From positions 1 to 64,000 of the forward strand of contig CAYOOT010000002.1 in assembly GCA_964405665.1 (NCBI GenBank): 64,000 bases of DNA, written 5' to 3'. This document shows positions 1-9,656 of the stretch, piece by piece. A model generated the notes under the pieces. It did not search any database. It was not told the origin of the DNA and was given only the letters and a program-made list of their open reading frames with translations. The translations under genes were made by a program, and so were the position numbers. Origin of the DNA: CAYOOT01 sp964405665. GTDB lineage: Bacteria > Bdellovibrionota_C > UBA2361 > SZUA-149 > CAZDWZ01. Within the stretch, counting starts at the first letter, position 1. Every line of letters starts with the position of its first letter.

Positions 1-376
1 GTTAACTGCTGATTAACATTGACCCCGCTTGCTGTATTATGGGCTGCTGACATTTCTAAAAAAATCCATTAATAGAAGTAGCTTTGAAGAGCTAACTTGC
101 TAAAAGTAATACTTATTTTCCTAGTTAATGTTATGCTTAATTATTGAGAAACGTGACTTTGGCTGGAATGCTTAAGATAGCAATTTTGCTAGGAAAAACC
201 TTGATTTTGCTTAGTCTTTTTTAGGTAAGGGAATATTAATTTTGTAGCCATCCATCAGTTTCCAAAATGATCTTTCATCTTATTGGGAAACTCTGACAAA
301 AACTCTTCGATCTCTGATCTCAATGGTCGTACATCCTTTAAAAATATGCTCAACTTTATATTGAATTATAAGTATT
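1..376. other. Intergenic left edge, no confident gene
   Basis: I see no gene that can be supported here. On the minus strand a short frame ending with TGA at 255-257 reads like a C-terminal tail (it contains EIEEFLSEFPNK), but it has no credible start and an upstream stop, so it is at best a remnant. The DNA is AT-rich. No hairpin followed by a T-tract was found just after the acetate kinase stop codon. Confidence 0.4.
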
Positions 377-1489
377 TTATAAAATATTAAACACTTCACT
401 TGCAATTTCTTCTTCTTCATTAGTAGGAATCACAAAAACCTTTACTTTGCTATTCTTACTACTAATACATTCGTCAATTTTACCCGATGTTTCTTTGTTT
501 CTTTTTTCATCAAGTTCCAGACTGAAAAAATTAAGTTTTTTGCAAATTCTTCTGCGCATCTCGGCTGAATGCTCTCCGATACCTCCGGAGAAAGCAATCG
601 CATCAATTCCTTCTAGAGAAACAATATAGGCTCCAATATATTTTGCTGCTCGATAAGCAAAACTCTCTAAGGCAAATTCGGAATCTTTATCGCCTTTTAT
701 TGCCGCAATTTCTAATTCACGAACATCTTTGCTACATCCCGACAAAGCAAGTAGTCCACTTTTCTCATTGAGAATTTCTCTCATCACCGCTGGAGAAAGA
801 TTTTCCTTTTCCATCAAATAAAACAGCAGACCGGGATCGATGTCTCCCGAGCGAGTACCCATGATTAATCCTTCCAGGGGAGTAAAGCCCATACTGGTAT
901 CAATGCTTTTTCCATCTTTAATCGCCGAGATACTTGCACCATTACCCAAATGACAGCTGATAAATTTATTATTTAATGGAGAACTATTGAGACACTTTGT
1001 TAATCTTTTGGAAATATACTGATGAGAGATTCCATGAAAACCATAACGATGAAGATTATATTTTTCTGAAAGCTCTTTAGGAAAAGCATAGGTAGAGGCA
1101 ATTTTGGAAAGAGTCTGATGAAATGATGTATCAAAAACTCCGAATACTGGAAGATTAGGAAGAAACTTCATACAACCTTCAATCACATCGGCAGCAATTG
1201 AATTATGAAGAGGAGCCAGCTCACTTAAACTCCGAATAGTTTTTAAAGCTTCCAAGTCCAAAATGGTGGTTTTAGAAAAAATGTTCCCGCCATGCACCAC
1301 CCTACAACCAATTGCATTAATATTACTTGGAGAAAGTTTTTGCAGAATTTGCTCTATTGCATTAAGTGGAGATTTAATATCTTCTTCACCACGAAGACTA
1401 ATAGTTATCTTTTCTTTACTTTCACAATGAAAAAAACCAAATTTCAGCGTAGAACTGCCTGGGTTTAAAACAAGAATGTTTTTAGTCAT
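377..1489 (-). CDS. ackA: Acetate kinase
   Basis: Converts acetyl phosphate plus ADP to acetate plus ATP in the cytoplasm. The 370-residue protein shows the ASKHA-fold landmarks of the family in order: LNPGSSTLKF at residues 8-17, CRVVHGG, VFDTSFHQTL, YGFHGISHQY, SCHLGNGASI, MGFTPLEGLIMGTRSGDIDPG-like substrate region and SGGIGEHSAEMR near the C terminus. Family members are usually about 400 residues, so this is a compact version. Its ATG overlaps the end of the phosphoketolase gene by 8 bp, so the two are translationally coupled: phosphoketolase makes acetyl phosphate and this enzyme cashes it in for ATP. It is the last gene of a four-gene minus-strand operon. Confidence 0.96.
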   Translation of the reverse strand: MTKNILVLNPGSSTLKFGFFHCESKEKITISLRGEEDIKSPLNAIEQILQKLSPSNINAIGCRVVHGGNIFSKTTILDLEALKTIRSLSELAPLHNSIAADVIEGCMKFLPNLPVFGVFDTSFHQTLSKIASTYAFPKELSEKYNLHRYGFHGISHQYISKRLTKCLNSSPLNNKFISCHLGNGASISAIKDGKSIDTSMGFTPLEGLIMGTRSGDIDPGLLFYLMEKENLSPAVMREILNEKSGLLALSGCSKDVRELEIAAIKGDKDSEFALESFAYRAAKYIGAYIVSLEGIDAIAFSGGIGEHSAEMRRRICKKLNFFSLELDEKRNKETSGKIDECISSKNSKVKVFVIPTNEEEEIASEVFNIL

Positions 1490-3658
1490 TGATCCATTTC
1501 CAGTTTAAGATCTCAGGAGGATCGATGCCATTTTCCTCGATATATTCTCGATGGCTGCTCAGTTTTTGCAGATATTTTGAAACAATTTGATCCGCAGCGC
1601 CAGAAAAAGCAGGATTTTTTATTGCCCTGGCTTTTACTGCTCGCATTACAATATCAAATCTGCTTACACCGTTTCTTACTAAAAGATCAAAAGGAGTTGT
1701 AGTCGTCCCTTCTTCGATGTAACCACTAATATCAAAACGATCTCCCTTTGGTCGATGAAAAATAAGTTGCTCAATGACATTAGGATAGCCATGAAAATTA
1801 TAAATAACTGGTATTTCTTCAGGGAATAAATCGCTAAAAGCACTATTGCTTAAGCCATGTGGATGAAAAGAATCCTTCTCTAAAATAAGCAAATCAGTAA
1901 TATTTACTACTCTGACTTTTAATTCAGGGGTTTCTTTTCTTAATATTTGAGCTGCCGCTATTACTTCTGCTGTGGGATAAACTCCTGATGCAGCAAGCAC
2001 TACATCCGGATTATTTCCATCATTGGTACTTGCCCATTTCCAAATCGAGACTCCGTTTCGACAATGCTTAACCGCCTCTTCCATCGAAAGCCACTGGGGC
2101 ATCATTTGCTTAGAAGCAATCACCAGATTAATTTTATCCAAACTTGTTAAACAATGATCNNNNNNNNNNNNNNNNNNNNNNNNNNNNNNNNNNNNNNNNN
2201 NNNNNNNNNNNNNNNNNNNNNNNNNNNNNNNNNNNNNNNNNNNNNNNNNNNNNNNNNNNTATGTTCACTAAGCATTTCTAAAACCCGACCGGACTTTGCC
2301 ATAAAATCATCACTGGGATTTGTAGGCCATTGAAATTGACGAGTTGTTGCTTCAAAAACTGCAGTAAGCTTATTGGAAGTCATTTCATCGGGACAAAAGA
2401 AGCGAAAGTTTTTTGTTTCTTCATTAGCAAATACTACATCTCTCAGATACTTACTTACTTCTTCCATATCTTTAGCTTCTACTGCTCCTGGAGAAGTTAC
2501 TTTGACTGCATATTTGCAAAAATCAGGAAGCTGAAGATCCTTTCTGATATTCCCCCCAAGAGCATGAGGATTCCTGCCGATAGATAATTTTTTTGGAGGA
2601 CAAGCTTTGAGCAAAATATCTTTTGGACTACCGTCTTTAGAAAAAAGTTCTTCGATTTTGTAAGAACGAAACCAATTCTCTATCGCTTTTAAATGTGCTG
2701 GATTAGTTTTACAATTTGCTGCCGGCACTTGATGGGCGCGAAAAGAGCCTTCAACTTGTTTATTGTCAACTTCCTTTGGGCCAGTCCATCCTTTAGGAGA
2801 ACGAAGCACGATCATTGGCCATTGCGGGCGGTCTGCTATGGACTTTCCAAGTTTAAGATTCGCTAGTTCCGAATATGATTCTTCTAGTGCATTGGCCATT
2901 GCCTGATGAGAAGCAGTTCTTTCCTCCAGCGAATCTCCCTCAGCTTTCACAATCTTTACATTGTAACCATATCCGGTAAAAAGTTGTGTTAACTCTTGAT
3001 CCGACATTGCTCCAAAAATAGTTTCCGAGGAAATTTTATAGCGATTAACGTGCAGAATTGGCAACACTGCTCCATCTGTTAGCGGATTTAAAAATTTGAT
3101 GCTGTGCCAAGCAGTAGCCGTTGGACCCGTTTCCGCTTCTCCGTCACCGACAATACAAGCACAAATTAAATTCGGATTATCCAGAACCGCACCAAAGGCA
3201 GTTGCTAAAGCATAGCCCAGCTCTCCTCCTTCATGGATTGTGCCGGGAGTGCCGGGAGTAAGATGGCTGGGAAATCCTCCTGGAACAGAAAACATTTTGA
3301 TTAAATTAGCAACACCAGTTTTAGTGAGAGTTAATTCCGGATAATATTCTTCCAATGTTCCTTCTAAAAAAAGATTGGATAAATTTGCTGCTGCACCATG
3401 GCCCGGTCCGGTAATCAATAAAATATTTGCACTATGTTCCCGAATAAGACGGTTAAGATGGGTATAAATAAAATTAATTCCTGGCGCCGTTCCCCAATGA
3501 CCTAGAAGACGGTTTTTAATATGCTCAAATTTCAACGGCTCCTCTAAAAGACAATTGTCACGTAAATACACTTGCGCGCCGCTTAGAAAATTAGTTGCCC
3601 TTAGATAACTATCTAATATTTTAAGTTCTTCTTCGGAAAGTTTTTTATGTATGTTCAT
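1482..3658 (-). CDS. xfp: Xylulose-5-phosphate/fructose-6-phosphate phosphoketolase, interrupted by an assembly gap
   Basis: TPP-dependent enzyme that cleaves xylulose 5-phosphate (and often fructose 6-phosphate) with phosphate to acetyl phosphate and a shorter sugar phosphate. The N-terminal part has GHWGTAPGINF (53-63), GPGHGAAANL (84-93), PSHLTPGTPGTIHEGGELGY (130-149) and the TPP/Mg motif GDGEAETGP (171-179). It reads to RVLEMLSEH and then enters the N run at 2160-2259. On the far side the frame resumes with DHCLTSLDKINLVIASKQ and runs 219 residues to the stop. The TTG at 2139-2141 is therefore an internal Leu codon, not a start. About 100 residues known in family members between these points are not represented, so the true gap is probably near 300 bp. 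It lies 11 bp after the ATPase gene and overlaps ackA by 8 bp. Confidence 0.95.
2160..2259. other. Assembly gap of 100 N
   Basis: Exactly 100 undetermined bases, the conventional placeholder for a scaffold gap of unknown size. It falls within the middle domain of the phosphoketolase gene. The reading frame on the two sides cannot be judged from the N count, since 100 is not a multiple of three and the real length is unknown. Confidence 0.99.
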
Positions 3659-3669
3659 ATTTGAAAAAT

Positions 3670-6279
3670 TTATTCAGGAAATTTTTTATAAAACCAGGTT
3701 TTCATAATTTGAGTAAGAATTATATAACAGATCATCATCAAAGCAAGTAATAGCCAGAAAAAAGGTGGGAGGGCAACGAATCCTAATGCTTCGGCAAAAG
3801 GTGAGATCGTCAACCAGGCACCAAAGCAGGCAATGATTAAAGAAGTAAAAATTAAAGACAAGCTTGCCCTGCTTTCGATAAAAGGAATTTTATTAGTTCT
3901 TATTACATGAATAATTAATGTTTGTGTTAAAAGAGACTCTACAAACCAGCCCGTGTGGAATAAACTAGGATTATCCCAGGCATTAAAGACATAAAGCATT
4001 ATAAAAAAAGTGACATAATCAAAAATTGAACTAACAGGTCCAATAAAAAGAATAAAACGAAAGATTTCTCCAAGTGTCCATTTTCTTGGTTTAACTAGCC
4101 AGTCCGGATCAACACTATCACTCGGGATTGAGGTTTGAGAGAAATCATAGAGCAGATTATTGGTGAGAACTTGAATTGGTAGCATTGGAATGAAAGGCAG
4201 AAAGGCGCTTGCTCCTACAAGACTAAGCATGTTGCCAAAATTAGAAGAGGCAGCCATTTTTATATATTTGATAATATTTCCAAAAACTCTTCTACCTTCG
4301 ATTACTCCTTGCTCTAAAACCAGCAAACTATTTTCCAAAAGAATTATATCAGAAGATTCCTTAGCAATATCTACTGCACCATTAACCGAGATACCAACAT
4401 CTGCAGTTTTTAATGCCGGGGCATCATTAATCCCATCTCCCATAAAACCAACAACGTGGCCATTTTTTTGCAAAGCTTGGATGATATGCTTTTTTTGTTG
4501 AGGAGCTAATTTTGCAAAAATATTGGTTGTGCTGACAGCTTTTGCCAGCTCAACTTCATTCATCTCCTCAATTTGAGAACCAAGAAGAATGGACTCTGTT
4601 GACATGCCTACTTTACTGCAAATATATGAGGTGATCACATCATTATCCCCAGTTAAGATTTTAACATTGACATTAAGCTTGCTCAGGCGAGCTAATGCTT
4701 CTTTTGCAGTCGCTTTCGGAGGATCAAGAAAAGCTAAAAAGCCAAGAAGAATCAAATCAGATTCGTCCTTTACGGCATAATGTGGCTCATCATTATCCCC
4801 AGGCATTACCTTATATGCTACCGCAATTACTCGAAAACCTTCTGCATTTAATTCTTTTACTAATTTTTTTCTATCGACATCGTGATCGGAAACTTTTTCC
4901 AGAGCTTTCCCTGCAACTTCCACCTGAGTGGAAAGACTCATAATTTCTTCTACAGCACCTTTGCAAATTAAAATATGCTGATTTTCTTTGTCTTCTACAA
5001 TTACCGACATGCGACGTCTGATAAAATCAAAAGGGATTTCGTCAATTTTTCGATAATTTGTTTTAACAAAAAGATCTTCTTCCAGGTGCCCATGATTAAG
5101 AATCGCTTCATCCATTAAATTTTTTAAGCCAGTTTGATAATAACTGTTCATATAGCCGTAATGCAGAACTCGTTCACTATCATGACCGTAAACATCTAGA
5201 TGTTTTTCTAAAACAATTTTACCTTCAGTGAGAGTTCCCGTTTTATCAGTACAGAGTACGTCAGCTGCTCCAAAGTTTTGAATAGCATTTAAACGTTTTA
5301 CAATAACTTTCTTCCGCGACATTGTCAGTGCCCCTTTTGACAAGTTCACAGTTACAATCATTGGCAGCATCTCTGGTGTTAATCCAACAGCAACCGCAAG
5401 AGCAAACATAAAAGCTTCCATCCAATTGTGTTTGCTTAAACCGTTTAATAAAAAAACTGTTGGAACCAAAACGGCAATAAAGCTAATCATTAGCCAGGTA
5501 AACTTATTGATACCTTTATCAAAGCTAGTTAACTCACGTTCTTCAACAATGCTCGCAGCAAGAGAACCAAAATAAGTCTTTTCTCCGGTATAAATAACCA
5601 ATCCTAGTCCAGTGCCGCTTTCTACGTTTGAACCCATAAAACAGAGGCTAGACAGCTCCAAAGGATTTTTAATCTCCACTGAACTTGGAATAGCTTTTTT
5701 TTCTATTGGCAATGATTCTCCAGTAAGAGCAGCCTGATTAAGAAATAAATCTTTAGCTGTAATTACCCTCAGATCCGCAGGGACCATATCTCCCGCATTA
5801 AGCTTTACGATATCCCCAGGCACTAACATTTTAAGGGCTACTTCCAAATCTTTTCCATCTCGCAAAACTGTAGCTGTGGTATTAACCATAGCTTTTAGTT
5901 TCTCTGCCGCATTATCAGCACGAAGTTCTTGAAAGAAACGAAGAACAACTCCTAGCACGACCATTGCCAGAATAATTACGGTTGCTCTTAAATCCCCGGT
6001 TAAATATGAAAGAATACTAAGTGCAAGAAGTAAAATTATCAGTGGATTTTTAATATTGGTGAAAAGTCGACTCAGCAGTGATTGATGCTTCTCTCGGGCT
6101 ATTTGATTAAGACCGAATTGTTTGGCACGTAAATTAGCTTGGGTTGTGCTAAGACCACTTAATTGCGATCCCTGATCTTTTAGCAGCGCATCAATCTCCT
6201 GATGTCCAATAGTAAATAGATCTCTAGTGGATTTTGCAATTTTATCGTTTTGAAAATTATTTGCGTTTTCAGCAATCAT
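3670..6279 (-). CDS. mgtA: Magnesium-transporting P-type ATPase (MgtA/MgtB family, P3B)
   Basis: Inner-membrane ATPase expected to import Mg2+. In the 869 residues one sees the actuator motif TGES (187-190), the M4 segment VGLTPEMLP (298-306), the phosphorylation site DKTGT with Asp345, the nucleotide-binding KGA (440-442), TGDND (543-547), and the hinge GDGINDAP (614-621). The segment NNLLYDFSQTSIPSDSVDP (707-725) with the following KPRKW is characteristic of MgtA rather than Ca2+ or heavy-metal pumps, and no N-terminal heavy-metal domain is present. It overlaps the upstream acetyltransferase gene by 4 bp (ATGA arrangement) and is followed at 11 bp by phosphoketolase. Mg2+ is a cofactor of the TPP enzyme and of acetate kinase, which might explain the linkage; that is inference. 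Confidence 0.92.
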   Translation of the reverse strand: MIAENANNFQNDKIAKSTRDLFTIGHQEIDALLKDQGSQLSGLSTTQANLRAKQFGLNQIAREKHQSLLSRLFTNIKNPLIILLLALSILSYLTGDLRATVIILAMVVLGVVLRFFQELRADNAAEKLKAMVNTTATVLRDGKDLEVALKMLVPGDIVKLNAGDMVPADLRVITAKDLFLNQAALTGESLPIEKKAIPSSVEIKNPLELSSLCFMGSNVESGTGLGLVIYTGEKTYFGSLAASIVEERELTSFDKGINKFTWLMISFIAVLVPTVFLLNGLSKHNWMEAFMFALAVAVGLTPEMLPMIVTVNLSKGALTMSRKKVIVKRLNAIQNFGAADVLCTDKTGTLTEGKIVLEKHLDVYGHDSERVLHYGYMNSYYQTGLKNLMDEAILNHGHLEEDLFVKTNYRKIDEIPFDFIRRRMSVIVEDKENQHILICKGAVEEIMSLSTQVEVAGKALEKVSDHDVDRKKLVKELNAEGFRVIAVAYKVMPGDNDEPHYAVKDESDLILLGFLAFLDPPKATAKEALARLSKLNVNVKILTGDNDVITSYICSKVGMSTESILLGSQIEEMNEVELAKAVSTTNIFAKLAPQQKKHIIQALQKNGHVVGFMGDGINDAPALKTADVGISVNGAVDIAKESSDIILLENSLLVLEQGVIEGRRVFGNIIKYIKMAASSNFGNMLSLVGASAFLPFIPMLPIQVLTNNLLYDFSQTSIPSDSVDPDWLVKPRKWTLGEIFRFILFIGPVSSIFDYVTFFIMLYVFNAWDNPSLFHTGWFVESLLTQTLIIHVIRTNKIPFIESRASLSLIFTSLIIACFGAWLTISPFAEALGFVALPPFFWLLLALMMICYIILTQIMKTWFYKKFPE

Positions 6280-6800
6280 TTAAAATTTCCAAATTCATTT
6301 GCCAGTTTTAGCAAATTAGTCCCGGTCAATCTTTGCACTGTCCAATCTGACATCGCAATTGCACCAAGTTTCTTGTAAAAATTTATCGCCGGTTCATTCC
6401 AATCTAGAACAGACCATTCAAAACGACCATAGCTACGTTCAACGGCAATTTTTGCAATATAGGAAATCATTACTTTCCCCAGTCCTTTACTTCTTGCTTC
6501 CGGTTTTACATAAAGATCTTCCAAATATAATCCGGGTTTTCCCAAAAAAGTGGAATAATTGCGAAAGAAAATCGCAAAAGCAACTGGCTGATTATTTAAT
6601 TCACCAATGATCACTTCTGCAACAGGATTTTCACAAAAAAGAGTTTGTTCTAGATCTTTTTCTGTAGTACTTACTTCTGAGGACAACTTCTCGTATTCAG
6701 CCAACTCCTGAATAAAACTTAAGATCAGCGGCAAATCTTCTTTAGTCGCAAAACGAATTATAAAATCCGGAACTACAGTATTAATTGCTTTTGAAATCAT
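6276..6800 (-). CDS. GNAT N-acetyltransferase, SSAT/diamine acetyltransferase-like
   Basis: Acetyl-CoA dependent N-acetyltransferase, about 174 residues from the ATG at 6798-6800. A longer frame would start at a TTG at 6816-6818, but the ATG is preceded by an AAAGAAA stretch and fits the family length. The order of motifs matches spermidine/spermine or thialysine acetyltransferases: IRFATKEDLPLILSFI, YLEDLYVKPEARSKGLGKVM (acetyl-CoA pyrophosphate loop RSKGLG) and WSVLDWNEPAINFYKKLGA. The substrate (polyamine, thialysine or another amine) cannot be read from the sequence. It is first in the operon with the ATPase, phosphoketolase and acetate kinase; acetate metabolism and acetyl transfer might be linked through acetyl-CoA, which is speculation. 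Confidence 0.85.
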   Translation of the reverse strand: MISKAINTVVPDFIIRFATKEDLPLILSFIQELAEYEKLSSEVSTTEKDLEQTLFCENPVAEVIIGELNNQPVAFAIFFRNYSTFLGKPGLYLEDLYVKPEARSKGLGKVMISYIAKIAVERSYGRFEWSVLDWNEPAINFYKKLGAIAMSDWTVQRLTGTNLLKLANEFGNFK

Positions 6801-6946
6801 AAAAGTTTCTTTAACCAATAAGTTAAATAATATATCCTATTTGCTTAATTTTACTAGAGCAAAATCAAAACTTGCAAAACTTAAAATTCATCATTATATG
6901 CAGCAAAATCTTTATTTTCGATTAAATTCATATTTTGAGGTGTGTT

Positions 6947-7738
6947 TTGAAATTAGCAATATATCAAATCGATGCTTTTACCAATCAGCTCTTTAGAGGA
7001 AATCCTGCAGCCGTTTGTCCTCTGCCCTATTGGTTAGAAGATCAGCTTTTGCAAAAAATCGCGGCAGAAAACAATCTTTCAGAAACGGCTTTTTATGTAA
7101 AAACAAAAGAGCATTATGAACTTCGATGGTTTACTCCAACAGTAGAGGTAAATTTGTGTGGACATGCAACTCTTGCTACTGCTTATGTTCTTCTAAAAGA
7201 ACTTAAAGAAGTTAATAATGAAATTAAATTTAAAACAAAAAGTGGAATACTAACTGTAACAGAAGAAAATGGTCTTTTAGTTCTGGATTTTCCTGTTCAA
7301 ATAGCAAAACCTTGCTTAGCTCCAAAGAAACTTCTTGTAGCTTTAAATATTCCCCCCATAGAAGTTCTGGAGGCTGAAGATTATTTAGTAGTTTATAAAA
7401 ACGAAGAAGACATTATAAATCTCCAACCAAATTTTTCTTTATTAAATGAAATACCTCTGAGAGGAGTAATTGCCACCGCTAAAGGCAACGATGTCGATTT
7501 TGTTTCTCGTTGGTTTGGTCCGAAAGTTGGAGTAAACGAAGATCCGGTCACTGGCTCTGCTCATACAACACTTACTCCTTATTGGGCAAAGCAGCTTGAT
7601 AAGCAAAAACTCCAAGCAAGGCAATTATCTTCTCGTGGTGGTGAACTTTTTTGTGAACTTAAAAATGATCGAACACTAATTGCCGGGCATGCTGTTAAGT
7701 ATCTGCAGGGAGAAATTTATATTCAGATATCAATCTGA
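6947..7738 (+). CDS. PhzF family isomerase/epimerase
   Basis: A 263-residue member of the PhzF (phenazine biosynthesis-like) family, whose enzymes isomerise or epimerise small acidic substrates; most bacterial members have no assigned substrate. Visible family features are YQIDAFTNQLFRGNPAAVCP near the N terminus, the catalytic-Glu region NNLSETAFYV, RWFTPTVEVNLCGHATLATA, and the second-half mirror motif SRWFGPKVGVNEDPVTGSAH. I prefer the TTG at 6947 because GAGG at 6937-6940 lies at proper distance; an upstream in-frame TTG at 6935 would overlap that ribosome-binding site. It is divergent from the acetyltransferase operon and nearly abuts (2 bp) the convergent DUF5329 gene. Confidence 0.92.
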   Translation: MKLAIYQIDAFTNQLFRGNPAAVCPLPYWLEDQLLQKIAAENNLSETAFYVKTKEHYELRWFTPTVEVNLCGHATLATAYVLLKELKEVNNEIKFKTKSGILTVTEENGLLVLDFPVQIAKPCLAPKKLLVALNIPPIEVLEAEDYLVVYKNEEDIINLQPNFSLLNEIPLRGVIATAKGNDVDFVSRWFGPKVGVNEDPVTGSAHTTLTPYWAKQLDKQKLQARQLSSRGGELFCELKNDRTLIAGHAVKYLQGEIYIQISI

Positions 7739-7740
7739 TA

Positions 7741-8115
7741 TTAATTTTTACTATTTTGCTTTCGGTAATTTTCTAGCTCGATTAAAAGCCAATCCTTAAC
7801 TGGCTTTTCTTGACCATCGGGTAATCTTAGCAAATAGAGTCGTCCTGTGAAAGAACTTTTAGTAGCGGCTTTGTCAATAAAATCTTCCGGGCTATTAATA
7901 TTTGATTTGAAATAATTATATTTATCTCTTATATGTCCTGCAGCACTTAAAGAATCATGCTCTTTCCCATTGCGGATAAAAGTTAAACCAGATTTTTCAA
8001 CATATTCAATCAAATGTTCTATTGTTGGTGTTAACTCACAATCCTGATTCTCTGCCATAAGAATATTATTTTGACAAAAAAATACTGTTAGATAAAAGAC
8101 TGAAAGTTTTAACAT
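7741..8115 (-). CDS. DUF5329 family exported protein (YfeK-like)
   Basis: A 124-residue protein with an N-terminal hydrophobic stretch ending near MAEN, consistent with a Sec signal peptide and periplasmic location. The body matches DUF5329 as I know it: IEHLIEYVEKSGLTFIRNG, EHDSLSAAGHIRDKY, SPEDFIDKAATKSSFTG and a tail VKDWLLIELENYRK. The function of the family is not established. It converges with the PhzF gene with only 2 bp between stops and has no obvious partner. Confidence 0.8.
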   Translation of the reverse strand: MLKLSVFYLTVFFCQNNILMAENQDCELTPTIEHLIEYVEKSGLTFIRNGKEHDSLSAAGHIRDKYNYFKSNINSPEDFIDKAATKSSFTGRLYLLRLPDGQEKPVKDWLLIELENYRKQNSKN

Positions 8116-8279
8116 AAAATTCCATCAACAGAGACGATTTTGTTATATAAAAACTTTCATTTTATTAAATATCTTCCGGATCTTCAAGCTATAATTAAGA
8201 ATATTAATTATGCTAAGACCTTTAACTTATGCTAAAACTTATTAATAAATTATTTCTGATAATTGTCGAGGAGAAAACT

Positions 8280-9011
8280 GTGTTCAATAGATTATTTTTT
8301 ATAAAAAACGTTCTACTCGTTATAATTGCTCTAATTTTTAATTTTAAGATTGCCCTTGCAGAAGTTTCTAACAATCCTCCCCCACGAACAATTAATGTGT
8401 TGGGTCACGCTAAAGTTCCCGTAACACCTGATATTGCTTATCTTAACTTTAGTGTGCGCACGGAAAATAATGATGTTGCCGAAGCTGTATCTTCCAATAA
8501 CAAACTCTCTGAACAAGTAGCCGCCGCTCTCAAAAAATTTCAAATCGATCCCAAAGACATTCAAACAAGCAACTTTAGTATCTATCAACAACAAGAATAT
8601 GACGATAAGGGCAAACCAAAAGAAATTATCAGCTATCACGTTGACAATAGTGTTTTTACTACTTTGCGAGATATCAGCAAATTAGGAAGTGTCATCTCTG
8701 CAGCGGTTAATTCCGGATCCAATTCTATTAGCGGCTTGCAATTTGATGTCGCTAATCGGGAAAAATTCTTAACAGATGCAAAGAAAGCAGCGGTAACTGA
8801 CGCGCTGGAGCAAGCCAAAGAACTTGCAGCTGCTGCCAATGTAACTTTAGGTAATATTTTAACTATTAACAGCTACAATACTAATTCTATTCCCATGCCG
8901 GTGTATGCTGAAAGAAGTTTTGCTAAAGCTGATGTCAGCTCTGCAACTCCAATTTCAGCAGGACAACTAGAATTAAATGCCGAGGTAAATGTTGTTTTTG
9001 AGATTAAATAG
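8280..9011 (+). CDS. SIMPL domain (DUF541) periplasmic protein
   Basis: A 243-residue exported protein of the SIMPL/DUF541 family (Gram-negative YggE-like and BP26-like proteins), of unclear molecular role, associated in some species with oxidative stress or channel-like oligomers. After a signal peptide ending in ALA the domain begins INVLGHAKVPVTPDIAYL, continues with the alternating Ser/Asn pattern, KDIQTSNFSIYQQQEY and ends with the usual TDALEQAKELAAAANVTLG helix. The frame opens at an ATG at 8229, but GAGGAG at 8268-8273 sits 6 nt before a GTG at 8280-8282, and this start gives a clean signal peptide (Arg/Lys then a VLLVIIALIF core). I therefore choose GTG. Confidence 0.88.
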   Translation: MFNRLFFIKNVLLVIIALIFNFKIALAEVSNNPPPRTINVLGHAKVPVTPDIAYLNFSVRTENNDVAEAVSSNNKLSEQVAAALKKFQIDPKDIQTSNFSIYQQQEYDDKGKPKEIISYHVDNSVFTTLRDISKLGSVISAAVNSGSNSISGLQFDVANREKFLTDAKKAAVTDALEQAKELAAAANVTLGNILTINSYNTNSIPMPVYAERSFAKADVSSATPISAGQLELNAEVNVVFEIK

Positions 9012-9298
9012 TTTTATTCCAGGCTGAACCCGGATTTGCCCTTAACCTTTTAATCAACAACGCCTGATCGTGTTGCAATGACAGGAACTAAAGAATTCTT
9101 ACGAACAAACTTAATTAATTCCGTTTTTTGTGCAGAACAACAAAATCTTTGCGCCAAAGCCCGACGCGCAACAGACTGGAAAATAGAAAAGCAAACAGCT
9201 GATATTTAATCGCCATAAAATGAATAATCTGAGGACGATCATAGCAACGGAGGAGTTAATGGAGAGATATTTCTTAAAAATTTATCCTAGAGGGACTT
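9012..9298 (+). other. Intergenic segment with one doubtful short frame
   Basis: Between the SIMPL gene and the small basic protein. A frame from ATG 9078-9080 to TAA 9207-9209 (43 codons, contains EFLRTNLINSVFCAEQQNLC) has fairly normal residue composition, but there is no clear ribosome-binding site and I do not recognise it. It may be a gene remnant. AGGAG at 9251-9255 (GGAGGAG context) is followed by an ATG at 9260, but that frame is very short. Confidence 0.25.
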
Positions 9299-9451
9299 AT
9301 GATTAGAAAATTAGAAAGCGGAGGGTATCGGTTATATTCTCGTTCTAAAAATCCGAAAACAGGGAAACGTAGAAATCTTGGAACATTCAAAACTTTAGAA
9401 AAAGCAAAAAAGCATGAACAGCAAATACAATTCTTTAAACGCCAAAAATAG
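9299..9451 (+). CDS. Small conserved basic protein, 50 residues
   Basis: A 50-residue protein starting MIRKLESGGYRLYSR and containing KNPKTGKRRNLGTFKT, a pattern I recognise from short orphan proteins found in many bacterial genomes; no function is assigned to them. It is Lys/Arg-rich and would bind acidic partners or nucleic acid, which is inference. It resembles the N-terminal strand region of Arm-type DNA-binding domains of integrases (GGYRLYSR..GKRRNLGTF..LEKA), but no integrase follows. Ribosome-binding site AGAGGGA lies just upstream (9289-9295). Too short to be picked up by ordinary length cut-offs. Confidence 0.75.
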   Translation: MIRKLESGGYRLYSRSKNPKTGKRRNLGTFKTLEKAKKHEQQIQFFKRQK

Positions 9452-9656
9452 CTCGATTACTTATAATGCAATAGTCATTATTTTGATATCTAATATTTAT
9501 ACTAATTTAAAGCAGAGAGCTGTTTTTTATATTTCAAAAAGGAATATTTCCCGATCGAGATCTGACTGTGATCAGTAATAATATTTTTTTAGAGCTTTAA
9601 ACTGCCTCTACTCTTAAAATAATTTTTAACAAACAATAAGAAAATGAGGTGCTCCC

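Noticed and set aside
2139..2141. TTG as the start of a separate 219-residue phosphoketolase gene
   Set aside because: The frame continues upstream into the N run with DHCLTS, which belongs to the phosphoketolase core; the break is an assembly gap.
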